Source: a virus
Direction: 5' to 3' (one strand)
IMG/VR virus record: IMGVR_UViG_3300017917_005063
Span: 1-59,370 of that record
DNA: 59,370 nt
The notes under the pieces are model-generated. The model was not told the origin of the DNA, searched no databases, and saw only the letters and a program-made list of their open reading frames with translations. The position numbers and the translations under genes are program-made. Positions 42,789-50,594 of this stretch are shown piece by piece (positions within the stretch are counted from its first letter, which is position 1; every line of letters starts with the position of its first letter).

Positions 42789-43361
42789 TTAATAGTTTTT
42801 GATTTTTATTTTAAAAATTCCAAGGTAAAGTTTTACATAAGAATTTCTTGACATATCAAGAGTTCCGTTTTCATATTTTTTACACTGCTCTATAAGTTTT
42901 TTTTGTATTCCTAAACAATGATCGTTTTTTATTTCTATGTTATTTCTAACACAATAACCTAAATGAAATGCTTGTTGCCTTAAAAATTCTACCGAGTCTA
43001 TTTTCATCGTTTTTACAATATGAGTTTTGTCGACACTAAATAGAGCTTGATAAATTTCTTTTGATAAATCATTTTTTAGTTCACTATCATTTTCTAAACC
43101 ATTTCTATATGCCTGCAGATGATAAAACATTGTTCGATTTGGAAAACTTTGTAATGTTTTAATATTTTCAATTTCTTTTTTGTATTCATTAGCTTTCTTT
43201 GAATGCTTGTAATTCAAAATTTTTTCTTGATTTTTTTCTGCAAAGCCAATGCAAAAAGCATAAGCATTATTGAAATTATAATTATCTAATTTGTAATGTT
43301 TTTTTATAGATACTAAATCTCTGGTTGAGATATAATCTAAAAATAATTTGTTGATTTCCAT
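42789..43361 (-). CDS. Hypothetical helical protein
   Basis: The frame gives 190 residues, mostly helical, basic C-terminus. Repeated patterns of an aromatic plus 'GYC/GFA' (NAYAFCIGFAEKN and QAFHLGYCVRNN, then SYVKLYLGIFK) suggest internal duplication. No known family. Its promoter is at 43398-43425 and it is followed by ssb after 3 nt. Confidence 0.5.
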   Translation of the reverse strand: MEINKLFLDYISTRDLVSIKKHYKLDNYNFNNAYAFCIGFAEKNQEKILNYKHSKKANEYKKEIENIKTLQSFPNRTMFYHLQAYRNGLENDSELKNDLSKEIYQALFSVDKTHIVKTMKIDSVEFLRQQAFHLGYCVRNNIEIKNDHCLGIQKKLIEQCKKYENGTLDMSRNSYVKLYLGIFKIKIKNY

Positions 43362-43397
43362 ATGTTTTTAAAAAAAAGTTAAAATTAATTAATTAAC

Positions 43398-43425
43398 ATT
43401 ATTTGTATATTTTTTTATTTGTCAA
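43398..43425 (-). promoter_or_regulatory. Minus-strand promoter before the ssb operon
   Basis: TTGACA (43420-43425) and AATAAT (43398-43403), spacer 16 bp. It reads into the 42789-43361 gene and then ssb, methyltransferase and thyX. Confidence 0.55.
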
Positions 43426-43474
43426 CGATTATTTACATTTATTATAAAAAAGTTTTTCAATTTTTACTAAACTA

Positions 43475-43930
43475 TTATTTGTTGAATTTGCCAATATTGC
43501 AATCTTTGCAAATTGTTTTTAAATTTTCTATATAATTATCTCCACCTTTTGAAATAGGTACAATATGATCTATTTGTAATTCTATATTTGCATCAATAGC
43601 TGGTGATTTTCCGCAATAATTGCATTTAAAGTTATCTCTTTTCATAACATCATATTTCAAACTATTGTTAATAGTTTTTCTTGATTTCCTAAATTGGCTT
43701 GGCTCTTGTAATTCTATTGCTCCGTTTTTATATTTTACAAATTCCATTAAAGCATTTTTCCAACTTCCAAATCTATTAAAGTAAGTGGCAAAGCATATTT
43801 TGCTTGGTGCTATTTGCATATCTTTAAGAAGTGGCTGGCTTTTTTTGAAATTCCATACTGTTTCTATATTATCAAAAAGCTCTTGTTTAGAGTATCTATT
43901 TGTAGTGTTTTTAAATTTTAGATTATACAT
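43475..43930 (-). CDS. HNH endonuclease with homing-type repeat
   Basis: The frame gives 151 residues. The N-terminal part has the homing-endonuclease-associated repeat pattern (YSKQELFDNIETVWNF ... YFNRFGSWKNALMEF). The C-terminal HNH shows CNYCGKSP, LQIDHIVPISKGGDN and NLKTICKDCNIGKFN, with two CxxC zinc pairs. It is a mobile DNA-cleaving gene type. It has its own promoter (43961-43989) and operator. It lies just after a dam remnant, as though it replaced the rest of that gene. Confidence 0.85.
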   Translation of the reverse strand: MYNLKFKNTTNRYSKQELFDNIETVWNFKKSQPLLKDMQIAPSKICFATYFNRFGSWKNALMEFVKYKNGAIELQEPSQFRKSRKTINNSLKYDVMKRDNFKCNYCGKSPAIDANIELQIDHIVPISKGGDNYIENLKTICKDCNIGKFNK

Positions 43931-43948
43931 TGTTTTTATAAAGTTATT

Positions 43949-43974
43949 AAAGTTATTATAACTATAACAACTTT
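43949..43974. promoter_or_regulatory. 26-bp palindrome over the HNH promoter
   Basis: An imperfect palindrome with outer arms AAAGTT/AACTTT and inner arms TTATA/TATAA, one mismatched pair. It covers the -10 box of the HNH promoter, so a bound protein would block transcription. Confidence 0.55.
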
Positions 43975-43989
43975 AATAATAATAATCAA
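43961..43989 (-). promoter_or_regulatory. Promoter of the HNH gene
   Basis: TTGATT (43984-43989) and TATAGT (43961-43966) are 17 bp apart on the minus strand. The -10 lies inside the 26-bp palindrome. Confidence 0.6.
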
Positions 43990-44109
43990 GTATATTTTTA
44001 TTATTTTTTGAAATAACTCAACAGCTACTTTATTTTTACTTCCCATATAGGGTATCCTTAATCCTAGACTTTCTGGTAATATTGGTCTGCCTAATAAATC
44101 AAAATTCAT

Positions 44110-44280
44110 TTATAAAAAACTTTTTTGTATTAATTCATTTTCAATTCTTTTGCAAGCCATATTGAAATATTCATTATTTAATTCACAACCAATAAATTTT
44201 CGGTTATTTTTAATACAAGCAACTGCAGTAGTTCCTGAGCCACTAAATGGATCAAAAATAAGTTCATTTTCTTGACTAGA
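44110..44280 (-). pseudogene. 3' fragment of a second DNA methyltransferase
   Basis: The last ~56 codons of a methyltransferase: ENELIFDPFSGSGTTAVACI, then KFIGCELNNEYFNMACKRIE and a short tail. It is close in DNA and protein to the end of the intact gene at 41680-42375, but not identical. It lacks the N-terminal DPPY part and breaks off at about 44280, where unrelated DNA with the MORN frame begins. Confidence 0.75.
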
Positions 44281-44435
44281 ATTTCGAATTATCGGAATTA
44301 AGAATTTCTAAGCTTCAATTCAAAGAGATAATTGAAATCAGATACCGTAAGGAATCAGATAGCTTTATCGAGACAAGTCGATACAACAAAACAGCAGAAA
44401 ATTCCTATAACTTAATCGGCAAATGTCAAGGAAAA

Positions 44436-45416
44436 ATGGTTGACAACCAATACAAAGGTAAGGCATTTTATGATTATTCAGACCTGCAAAGAAGTGTCGG
44501 ACTTAATAGCAACAATTATTATGGCGATTACATAAATGACAAAGCCAGCGGCAAAGGACGATTAACCAGTTGCAACCCTCAAGGCAAGATCGAATTCATA
44601 TATCAAGGCGAATTTGCAGGAAACAAACCGGAAGGAAAAGGAGTTTGCACTTTTTATCAAGAAGGCGTTATTGAGAAATACGAAGGGCAATGGGAAGATG
44701 GCAAAAAACACGGCATAGGCATCTATCACAACAAAAAAGGCACAAAGTATATTGGAGAATGGCAAAGAAACCAAAAGCACGGTCGAGCTATATTAATCAA
44801 CAAAGACGGCGGCGTATTTATTGGCAAATTTGCAGACGGCATTCCTTTTGAAGGCAGCGGCACAATCAAAGATGCTAAGGGCAATATTTACAGCGGGGAA
44901 TTAAAAGATGGCAAATTTACTGGAGAATGCGCCATCGATTTAGGCGGGGTTAAATATATTGGAGGATGCATAAATGATAAGAAAAACGGTTATGGCAAGC
45001 TATTTCTTGGCGACAGATCTTACGAAGGAGAATTTAGAGATGACAAAATGCACGGATTTGGGGTGCTGATCGAAAAAAATGGTAAAATATTTATAGGAGA
45101 GTGGAAAAATAACAAAAAAAATGGCTACTCCAGATCTTATCACAACAAAGAGCAATATGAAGGCGAGTATCAAGAAGACAAAAAACATGGAAAAGGAATT
45201 TTTATCAATTCCGAAGGAAAGCAATTTTTACAAATATGGGAACAAGATCAACTATTACAACAAAAAGAAATTAAACAACAAAGAGAATCTGGGCAAGATG
45301 GCAATATTCACAAGGCAATAAAGCAAAAAACCACTCCTTCAAACAATGTTTTAGCACCTTCTCAAGGATTGGACTTTAGAAGGTTACTTAAAAATATCGC
45401 TTGCATCAATCAGTAA
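44436..45416 (+). CDS. MORN-repeat protein, 5'-truncated at the junction
   Basis: The first ATG is 44436 (326 residues), but the frame is open without stop back to 44280, and the upstream part reads like protein (SFIETSRYNKTAENSYNLIG). The original start is therefore probably lost at the junction. The protein has about ten MORN repeats, e.g. YEGQWEDGKKHGIGIYHNKK and YEGEYQEDKKHGKGIFIN, then a Gln/Lys-rich tail. MORN proteins bind membranes or act as scaffolds and are common in bacteria that live with eukaryotes. Codon use looks less AT-rich than in the phage genes. Confidence 0.75.
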   Translation: MVDNQYKGKAFYDYSDLQRSVGLNSNNYYGDYINDKASGKGRLTSCNPQGKIEFIYQGEFAGNKPEGKGVCTFYQEGVIEKYEGQWEDGKKHGIGIYHNKKGTKYIGEWQRNQKHGRAILINKDGGVFIGKFADGIPFEGSGTIKDAKGNIYSGELKDGKFTGECAIDLGGVKYIGGCINDKKNGYGKLFLGDRSYEGEFRDDKMHGFGVLIEKNGKIFIGEWKNNKKNGYSRSYHNKEQYEGEYQEDKKHGKGIFINSEGKQFLQIWEQDQLLQQKEIKQQRESGQDGNIHKAIKQKTTPSNNVLAPSQGLDFRRLLKNIACINQ

Positions 45417-45732
45417 TATTTATCGCTGACTTTGAAGAATATTTTATTAGAATTTGCAAAAAAGTTCGACGCCGAAAAATAATTGCAAACTAACATAATA
45501 ATAACAATATCTTGCTAAAAGATAGATTGCAAGATTTCTCGAAAGGCTTTAATTTCTAGTCACAAGCCAGCGATATCTTGCAGAAAAATTGGCGATCGCC
45601 TCCCCCTAATCCTTGACATTAATATTTTAACTTCTAAAAATAAATTAACAGGAAGGAGTTTTGATTTGGAGATTTTACCCGACAAACAATAACTTATGCA
45701 CTATTTTTTTAATAAATTTACAATTTCATTTT
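45417..45732 (+). other. Intergenic region before parA
   Basis: No gene seen. It contains the 10-bp palindrome GGCGATCGCC (45591-45600), a candidate promoter and the ribosome site GGAAGGAG (45651-45658). That site would fit a start near 45665 better than the ATG at 45733, so parA may start with an alternative codon or the site may serve a lost start. Confidence 0.5.
45613..45640 (+). promoter_or_regulatory. Candidate parA promoter
   Basis: TTGACA (45613-45618), then a weak TAAAAA -10 (45635-45640) at 16 bp. Confidence 0.4.
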
Positions 45733-46887
45733 ATGGCAGAAATCATTACACTCTTTAGTCACAAGGGTGGTGTTGGTAAAACAACAGCCGCACAAAACAT
45801 CGCCGTATCTTTAACTAAAAGAGGTAAAAATGTATTACTAATCGATGCCGATGCGCAAATGAATTTAACATCTTCAGTATTAGGCTTATCAGACTCGGTA
45901 GAATATGCTGAAACAAATGAATCAAAATGGAATCAGTTATGTGCAGAATATACAAACATTAAGGATTATCTTGACTGGTATACTGCAAAAGACACGCGAA
46001 TCAAAGAGCTTGATATCAAGCTTTTTGATTACAATCCAAAGAATATCTATCCTGATTTATTTCAAGCTCAGGAAAGAGGTATATTATCATTACTACTTGG
46101 GCATATTAAGATCTTTGAAATTGAGGCAACGCTTTATAACATATCAAAAACAGTGCGAGATAGTAATAAATTTTACTTAATACAGGAGGGTATTAAAAGT
46201 CTCGCATCTTGGAATGGGAGAAAATACGACTACATTATCGTAGATACTTCCCCAAGTGCAAGTAGCATTTTAAACGGCACATTGCTGATGATGTCGGACT
46301 ACTTTTTATGCCCTGTATTGCCTAATTTCTTTTCATTGCAGGCGATTGATAATTTGCAGGAAATTGTAAAACATTGGGTATCATCGCTAGATGACTTTCG
46401 TGCGACAACAAATACTCGTGGCTTGACCTTTGCACCAAAATTTATTGGAATTGTAATTAATGTTGCCAAAAGATTCAAGAAAGACAATTCGCGGGAAGTT
46501 ACAAAATATGCCGAAAAATGGCGTGAAAAAATTAACACGAGCGTTAACAAATTTTGTAAATACGCATTTGATTGCGATCGCTTGTTAACAAAAGATAAAT
46601 TCGCTGTCGCATTTCCAGATTCAAGCCCTTACATAATATCAGAAATTTGTGATTTTACTGGCAATTTGCGAAGTGTTGGCGAAATAACTGGCATTCCAAT
46701 TGTCGATCTAAACAACGCAATTGTACAAGATGGGTGTGGGAAGTTAGGAATTAGTCCATTCACAATAGAAAAAGTAAAAAAAGACACAGGAGACGATCAT
46801 TATAAAAGAGCATTTTCCGAAGCCTGTAAATCTTACGATTATATCGCTGAAGGTATTCTTAAGCTGCCAAAAAAAACTTCGACTTAA
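45733..46887 (+). CDS. parA: ParA-family partition ATPase
   Basis: The frame gives 384 residues from ATG 45733, which gives the standard start AEIITLFSHKGGVGKTT. Deviant Walker A KGGVGKTT is at 11-18; LLIDADAQMNL follows (Walker A'), and YDYIIVDTSPSASSILN is Walker B. ParA proteins position plasmids or chromosomes with a ParB and parS sites; neither is recognised nearby. Presence in a phage could mean a plasmid-like prophage or cargo from a plasmid. An in-frame TTG at 45661 is possible but adds an unlikely leader. Confidence 0.85.
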   Translation: MAEIITLFSHKGGVGKTTAAQNIAVSLTKRGKNVLLIDADAQMNLTSSVLGLSDSVEYAETNESKWNQLCAEYTNIKDYLDWYTAKDTRIKELDIKLFDYNPKNIYPDLFQAQERGILSLLLGHIKIFEIEATLYNISKTVRDSNKFYLIQEGIKSLASWNGRKYDYIIVDTSPSASSILNGTLLMMSDYFLCPVLPNFFSLQAIDNLQEIVKHWVSSLDDFRATTNTRGLTFAPKFIGIVINVAKRFKKDNSREVTKYAEKWREKINTSVNKFCKYAFDCDRLLTKDKFAVAFPDSSPYIISEICDFTGNLRSVGEITGIPIVDLNNAIVQDGCGKLGISPFTIEKVKKDTGDDHYKRAFSEACKSYDYIAEGILKLPKKTST

Positions 46888-46964
46888 TTTGCAGGAAAAT
46901 AATCTAACCGATCAAATAAATTTTAATATACGAAAATTTGTGCAATAACAAAATGGTTTTGAAA

Positions 46965-47175
46965 TCAATTAAAACACCCTTCTTTTATCATCAAATCAAG
47001 TAAAGTCTTTTTTGCTTGCAAGCCTCCAGCGTTGCTAGATCTATCGCCGACTTCTCCGCTTGTGTGAATTGCATAGGAAATAATCTGTTCGTTTTTTTCT
47101 GCAAAACCAACGAAATAACCCTCTACGAAATAACCCTCTTTTACATTAGATAAATTTTGCGATTTCCTATCGCCA
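46965..47175 (-). pseudogene. C-terminal remnant of a penicillin-binding/class D lactamase-type gene
   Basis: An open stretch of about 70 codons without a start. The segment EGYFVGFAEKNEQIISYAI, then SSNAGGLQAKKTLLDLM, recalls the last strands and helix of penicillin-binding transpeptidases or class D beta-lactamases ('G(W/Y)FVGFxE'). A 15-bp tandem duplication encodes GYFVEGYFVG. The 5' part is missing up to the end of the peptidase gene. Family is uncertain. Confidence 0.35.
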
Positions 47176-47179
47176 AAAA

Positions 47180-49048
47180 TTAAAATTGCCGACCAAGAAA
47201 ATGGGCTTCAATCTTGTCGATATAGCTAGAAATAAGATCAAGTCCTCCCTGCCAAAACGCTGGCGATTTTAAATCGAGTGCAAAAGGCTCGATTGCCTTG
47301 CTGTATTTCTCGCTACCGCCCTTTTTCAGAAGCTCAAGGTATTTTTCTTCGAAATTGCTAATTTTTCCACTACAATAAGATGCATATAAAGAATTTACCA
47401 AACAATCGCCAAATGCGTAGGCGTAGACATAAAATGGCGAATGAATAAAATGAGGAATATAGCACCAAAAATATCGGTAATCGCCATCGAAATCAAAAGC
47501 ATCGCCAAGACTTTCTTGCTGGACTTCTAGCCAAAAGTTACAAATTTGATCGACCGATAACTCGCCGCTTTTTCTTGCGTTATGGATTCTAGTCTCAAAT
47601 TCTAAGAAAGCGATTTGCCTAATTGTTGTGTTAATCATATCTTCAACTTTATTGGCAATAACTAACATCTTCTGTTGCAAATTCTTTTGCTCTTTGAGAA
47701 TTCTCTGAAAAACCAACTGCTCGCCGAAAACCGAGGCAGTTTCCGCTAAAGTTAGCGGAGTTTGGCTAGCGAAAAAACCCCGATCTCTTGCCAAAAACTG
47801 GTGAATCCCATGTCCTAATTCATGAGCTAAAGTGGCAACATCCCTGATTTTTCCTTGATAGTTCATGAGAATATAAGGATGAACACTAGGAACAGCAGGA
47901 TGCGAGAACGCTCCAGAGTCCTTAGCGTTGAGTGGCTTTGCATCAATCCAGCGATGCTCAAAAAATTTATTCGCAATAACTGCCATTTCTGGATGAAAAT
48001 CAGCATAAGCCTGTAAAACTAAAGCCCTGGCATCGCTAAAATCAATTAACCGCTCTGTTTTTTTCTGTAAAGGAGCGTTGCGATCCCAGAATTTTAATTT
48101 CTCTAAACCAAGAATTTTTGCCTTAATTTTGTAGTAACGATGAGCGATTTGACGATAATTTACTTTTACCTGATTAATCATTGTTGCAACAACTTCATCT
48201 TCGATATTATTTGCAACATTTCTTGCTGCAATAACGGTTTTAAAGCCTCGGCATCGATCATCAATCGCCTTGTCTTTTGCCAAAATATTGGTAATAAAGG
48301 CGAAGGTTTTGATATTTTCTGCAAAAGTCTTTGCAATTGATTTTGCCGCCTTCTCTCTTGTCAATCTTCGGTTGTTAGCCATCAAATTAAAGGCTTCTTG
48401 CGAATTAATCTTACGACCAGCATAGTCAAATTGTAAATTGGTCACCGTTTCATCGAATAATCTTACCCAAGCATTGTTCGCCACTGCCGATTTCTCGATT
48501 AAAATCTTTTCAACTTCTTCGCTAAGTTGGTATTGGCGATAGCTACGAACATTAGCAACAAACTCTACAAAATCCTTGAGCTTAGGCGATTTTAACATCA
48601 TATTCAAACGATCTTCGCTGATTTTGTTTATCTCAAGAGAAAAGAAAACCAAACGAGACTCTTGTTCGTTAACTTTCTCGGTAATATTTTGAAAGAAAGA
48701 GATGATTTGCTGATTTGATAGATTTTTTGCATAATTAAGATAGGCAAAACAAGCAATTTTTGCAAAGACTTCGCTAATATGCTGATAGTCGCTGATTGCA
48801 GAAAATAAAAAATCTTCATCTTGGTTGTTGGCAATATTTAGATGGTATTGATCGATAAATTTATCAACCCTTGAAACATTTTCTAAAAAATCATTATCAA
48901 TTTCTGGGTCAGCAATTGACTTATAAAGATCGTCAAGATTCCATTCTGGCAGAACATCTGGCAAGGATTTACTATTTTCCTCAACCTGAATATTTTTGCT
49001 TTGCAAATTGCTGGTGGCGGATTTTTTTCTGTCGAATTTCTTTTTCAT
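47180..49048 (-). CDS. pepF: Oligoendopeptidase F, M3 family
   Basis: The frame gives 622 residues, close to the family length. A cytoplasmic zinc peptidase that degrades short peptides. HELGHGIHQF (HExxH) near residue 409 is the zinc site; the downstream ETASVFGEQLVF supplies the third ligand region. Flanking SHPAVPSVHPYILMNYQGK is also typical. The first ~35 residues are an extra basic tail. Complete and apparently functional, and unusual as phage cargo; it looks like a normal bacterial housekeeping gene. Confidence 0.9.
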   Translation of the reverse strand: MKKKFDRKKSATSNLQSKNIQVEENSKSLPDVLPEWNLDDLYKSIADPEIDNDFLENVSRVDKFIDQYHLNIANNQDEDFLFSAISDYQHISEVFAKIACFAYLNYAKNLSNQQIISFFQNITEKVNEQESRLVFFSLEINKISEDRLNMMLKSPKLKDFVEFVANVRSYRQYQLSEEVEKILIEKSAVANNAWVRLFDETVTNLQFDYAGRKINSQEAFNLMANNRRLTREKAAKSIAKTFAENIKTFAFITNILAKDKAIDDRCRGFKTVIAARNVANNIEDEVVATMINQVKVNYRQIAHRYYKIKAKILGLEKLKFWDRNAPLQKKTERLIDFSDARALVLQAYADFHPEMAVIANKFFEHRWIDAKPLNAKDSGAFSHPAVPSVHPYILMNYQGKIRDVATLAHELGHGIHQFLARDRGFFASQTPLTLAETASVFGEQLVFQRILKEQKNLQQKMLVIANKVEDMINTTIRQIAFLEFETRIHNARKSGELSVDQICNFWLEVQQESLGDAFDFDGDYRYFWCYIPHFIHSPFYVYAYAFGDCLVNSLYASYCSGKISNFEEKYLELLKKGGSEKYSKAIEPFALDLKSPAFWQGGLDLISSYIDKIEAHFLGRQF

Positions 49049-49116
49049 TGTCGAAGCGATTTAATTGTTAGCGGGTTGACATAAATATAAGGCAATATGA
49101 AGAAATATTATTGCAA

Positions 49117-49150
49117 GATTAAGCAGCCTGAAGCGAATAGCTGCTTAATC
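49117..49150. repeat. Hairpin with perfect 11-bp arms upstream of pepF
   Basis: GATTAAGCAGC (49117-49127) and GCTGCTTAATC (49140-49150) with a 12-nt loop. No T-run, so not a typical terminator. It may also be part of a short coding remnant (FDKVLDEIKQLFASG on the minus strand). Confidence 0.5.
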
Positions 49151-49212
49151 TCGTCAAGCACTTTGTCAAATGGGTTTTTGCTAGGACTGTTTCTGACCTA
49201 ATTGCATTTTAA

Positions 49213-49404
49213 TTATTGCCCATCACGATTCGAGTGATCAAGACCACTACTTTTAACTAAATCATCAAAACTTTTTTTGAAAGATTCTTGTCTTTGTTGT
49301 TCAGTTTTGTTGTCAGGAGGTTTCCGAGATACTCCACTCTTAATAGAGTTGAATGCCCCCTTAATTCCTTCTTTAATTTTTGAAGTAGGACTAGAGTAAG
49401 ACAT
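49213..49404 (-). CDS. 63-aa hydrophilic protein
   Basis: The start at 49404 (MSYSSPTSK) is preferred: it follows AACAAGGCG, 8 nt after the stop of the DUF4116 gene. A longer in-frame version to 49476 would overlap that gene. Residues include KIKEGIKGAFNSIKSGVS and a Gln/Lys/Ser-rich end. Unknown function; it appears to be the last gene before the foreign segment. Confidence 0.5.
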   Translation of the reverse strand: MSYSSPTSKIKEGIKGAFNSIKSGVSRKPPDNKTEQQRQESFKKSFDDLVKSSGLDHSNRDGQ

Positions 49405-49411
49405 CGCCTTG

Positions 49412-49798
49412 TTAACTTGCATAAGATAAAGCCCAACCATATTTCTTAACCGCTTCAAGAACCACTTCTTTATCATTTCTTAACTCTTCGCTTGCATATT
49501 TCAAATTAAAAATATGTTGTTTAAGCAGGTGTAAAACTACTTCTTTATTACCCATTAACTCCTTACCAACATATTCCAAAGCACGTTGATCTTGCTTTAC
49601 TACATTAATAATAAAATTTTTATCATTTCTTAGCTCCTCACTTGCATATTCTAAAGCACAATAATCTTGCTTAACTGCCTCTAAAACCACTTCTTTATCT
49701 CCTCTTAGCTCCTCACTAGCAAGTAGCAAAATCCAACCATTTTGCTTAACTAACTCAAGAACAAATTCTTTATTGTTCCAATTTCCTGTATTTTTCAT
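49412..49798 (-). CDS. DUF4116 repeat protein
   Basis: The frame gives 128 residues made almost wholly of five repeats of ~25 residues, e.g. DYCALEYASEELRNDKNFII and KQDQRALEYVGKELMGNKEVV. DUF4116 repeats occur mainly in bacteria and viruses linked with protists; role unknown, possibly protein binding. A shorter relative lies at 51891-52061, and the first ~12 residues of the two are similar (NTENWNDKDF / NTGNWNNKEF). Confidence 0.8.
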   Translation of the reverse strand: MKNTGNWNNKEFVLELVKQNGWILLLASEELRGDKEVVLEAVKQDYCALEYASEELRNDKNFIINVVKQDQRALEYVGKELMGNKEVVLHLLKQHIFNLKYASEELRNDKEVVLEAVKKYGWALSYAS

Positions 49799-49823
49799 TT
49801 TGTTTTTATTTAAAGTTATTTTT

Positions 49824-50147
49824 TTAGTTTTGATATTTTAACATTCTATTAGTTAATTCTATCAAGCCTTCTTGGTCGATGCCAAATTTTTCTTCAAAAG
49901 CAATTCTGCCGATATTATGAAAAGCAAACTCACCGTTTTGGTGATGCTCGTCACACAAAGCCATAACCCTTAAATCGCTTGCTTTTTTACCTAGTCCACC
50001 GCCGTGGTAATGATGGACTGTTGTTCTTGTTTTTTGTTTTTGATTAATAAAAAAACAAAGGGTGCAAGGTAATTTTGCTACTCTTTCTAAATGTTTAGGG
50101 TCTTTATAGCCATTTCGTAAAGTATGGTCTGGTTTTAAATTATTCAT
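49824..50147 (-). CDS. Ref/DUF968-like HNH nuclease
   Basis: The frame gives 107 residues. The pattern ERVAKLPCTLC, TTVHHYHGGGLGKKASDLRV, MALCDEHHQ and FAFHNIGRIAFEEKFG matches the Ref recombination-enhancement nuclease family of phages, with Cys and His zinc ligands. Such proteins act with RecA or RecT-type recombination. It directly follows dUTPase. Confidence 0.8.
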   Translation of the reverse strand: MNNLKPDHTLRNGYKDPKHLERVAKLPCTLCFFINQKQKTRTTVHHYHGGGLGKKASDLRVMALCDEHHQNGEFAFHNIGRIAFEEKFGIDQEGLIELTNRMLKYQN

Positions 50148-50594
50148 TTATTTACTACCTGTTGATCCAAAACCGCCTTCGCCCCTTTCGGTCTCACTTA
50201 ACTCATCGACAAAATCAAATCTTACTTTTTCGTGTTTCATTAAAACGGCTTGGGCTATTCTGTCGCCTTCGTTAATAACAAAATCAACATTGCCAGCATT
50301 GTAAATAATAGCTTGTATCTCGCCCCTGTAGTCGCTATCTACGACACCAACAGCATTGCCTAGGGTGATGTTATGTTTTAAGGCTAAACCGCTTCTAGGA
50401 TGTATTGCCAAATAAAAGCCGTCAGGGATTTCCATTTGCAAGCCTGTAGGCACTAGGGCATTTTTGCCAGCAGGGATAACAATCGGTTCTTTGCCGATAT
50501 ATTTTAAATCGAAGCCTGCGGCCCCTGATGTTTGATAAAATTTACCGTCATAAATTTCTTTTGCATTTCGCAAAAGGACTGTTTTAGTTCTCAT
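50148..50594 (-). CDS. dut: dUTPase
   Basis: The frame gives 148 residues, trimeric dUTPase type. Motifs in order: AAGFDL near 24-29, PRSGLALKHN near 68-77, NAVGVVDSDYRGEI near 83-96, GDRIAQAVL near 112 and the C-terminal GEGGFGSTGSK. It converts dUTP to dUMP, feeding ThyX and keeping uracil out of DNA. It overlaps the preceding gene by 11 nt. Confidence 0.94.
   Translation of the reverse strand: MRTKTVLLRNAKEIYDGKFYQTSGAAGFDLKYIGKEPIVIPAGKNALVPTGLQMEIPDGFYLAIHPRSGLALKHNITLGNAVGVVDSDYRGEIQAIIYNAGNVDFVINEGDRIAQAVLMKHEKVRFDFVDELSETERGEGGFGSTGSK

Larger units (their letters stand above)
43936..44109 (-). pseudogene. 5' remnant of a Dam-type adenine methyltransferase
   Basis: ATG 44109 gives 57 codons. 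The first ~37 residues read like a D12-class methyltransferase start: LRIPYMGSKNKVAVELFQ. After that the frame becomes low-complexity Ile/Val (the HNH gene's promoter region) and stops at 43936. The methylase is therefore cut off where the HNH regulatory region begins. It directly abuts the upstream methyltransferase remnant (TAA then ATG). Confidence 0.6.

Noticed and set aside
45661-45732. TTG start for parA at 45661, suggested by GGAAGGAG
   Set aside because: Spacing to TTG is only 2 nt and the added leader is hydrophobic and atypical; the standard ParA start is at 45733.
45591-46581. GCGATCGC octamers (45592-45599 and 46574-46581) as a sign of cyanobacterial origin
   Set aside because: Two copies are too few; they only support a difference in composition from the phage DNA.
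44281-49212. Segment as host chromosome between two separate prophages
   Set aside because: Possible, but the same operator family and complementary gene content on both sides fit one phage better; kept as an alternative in the findings.
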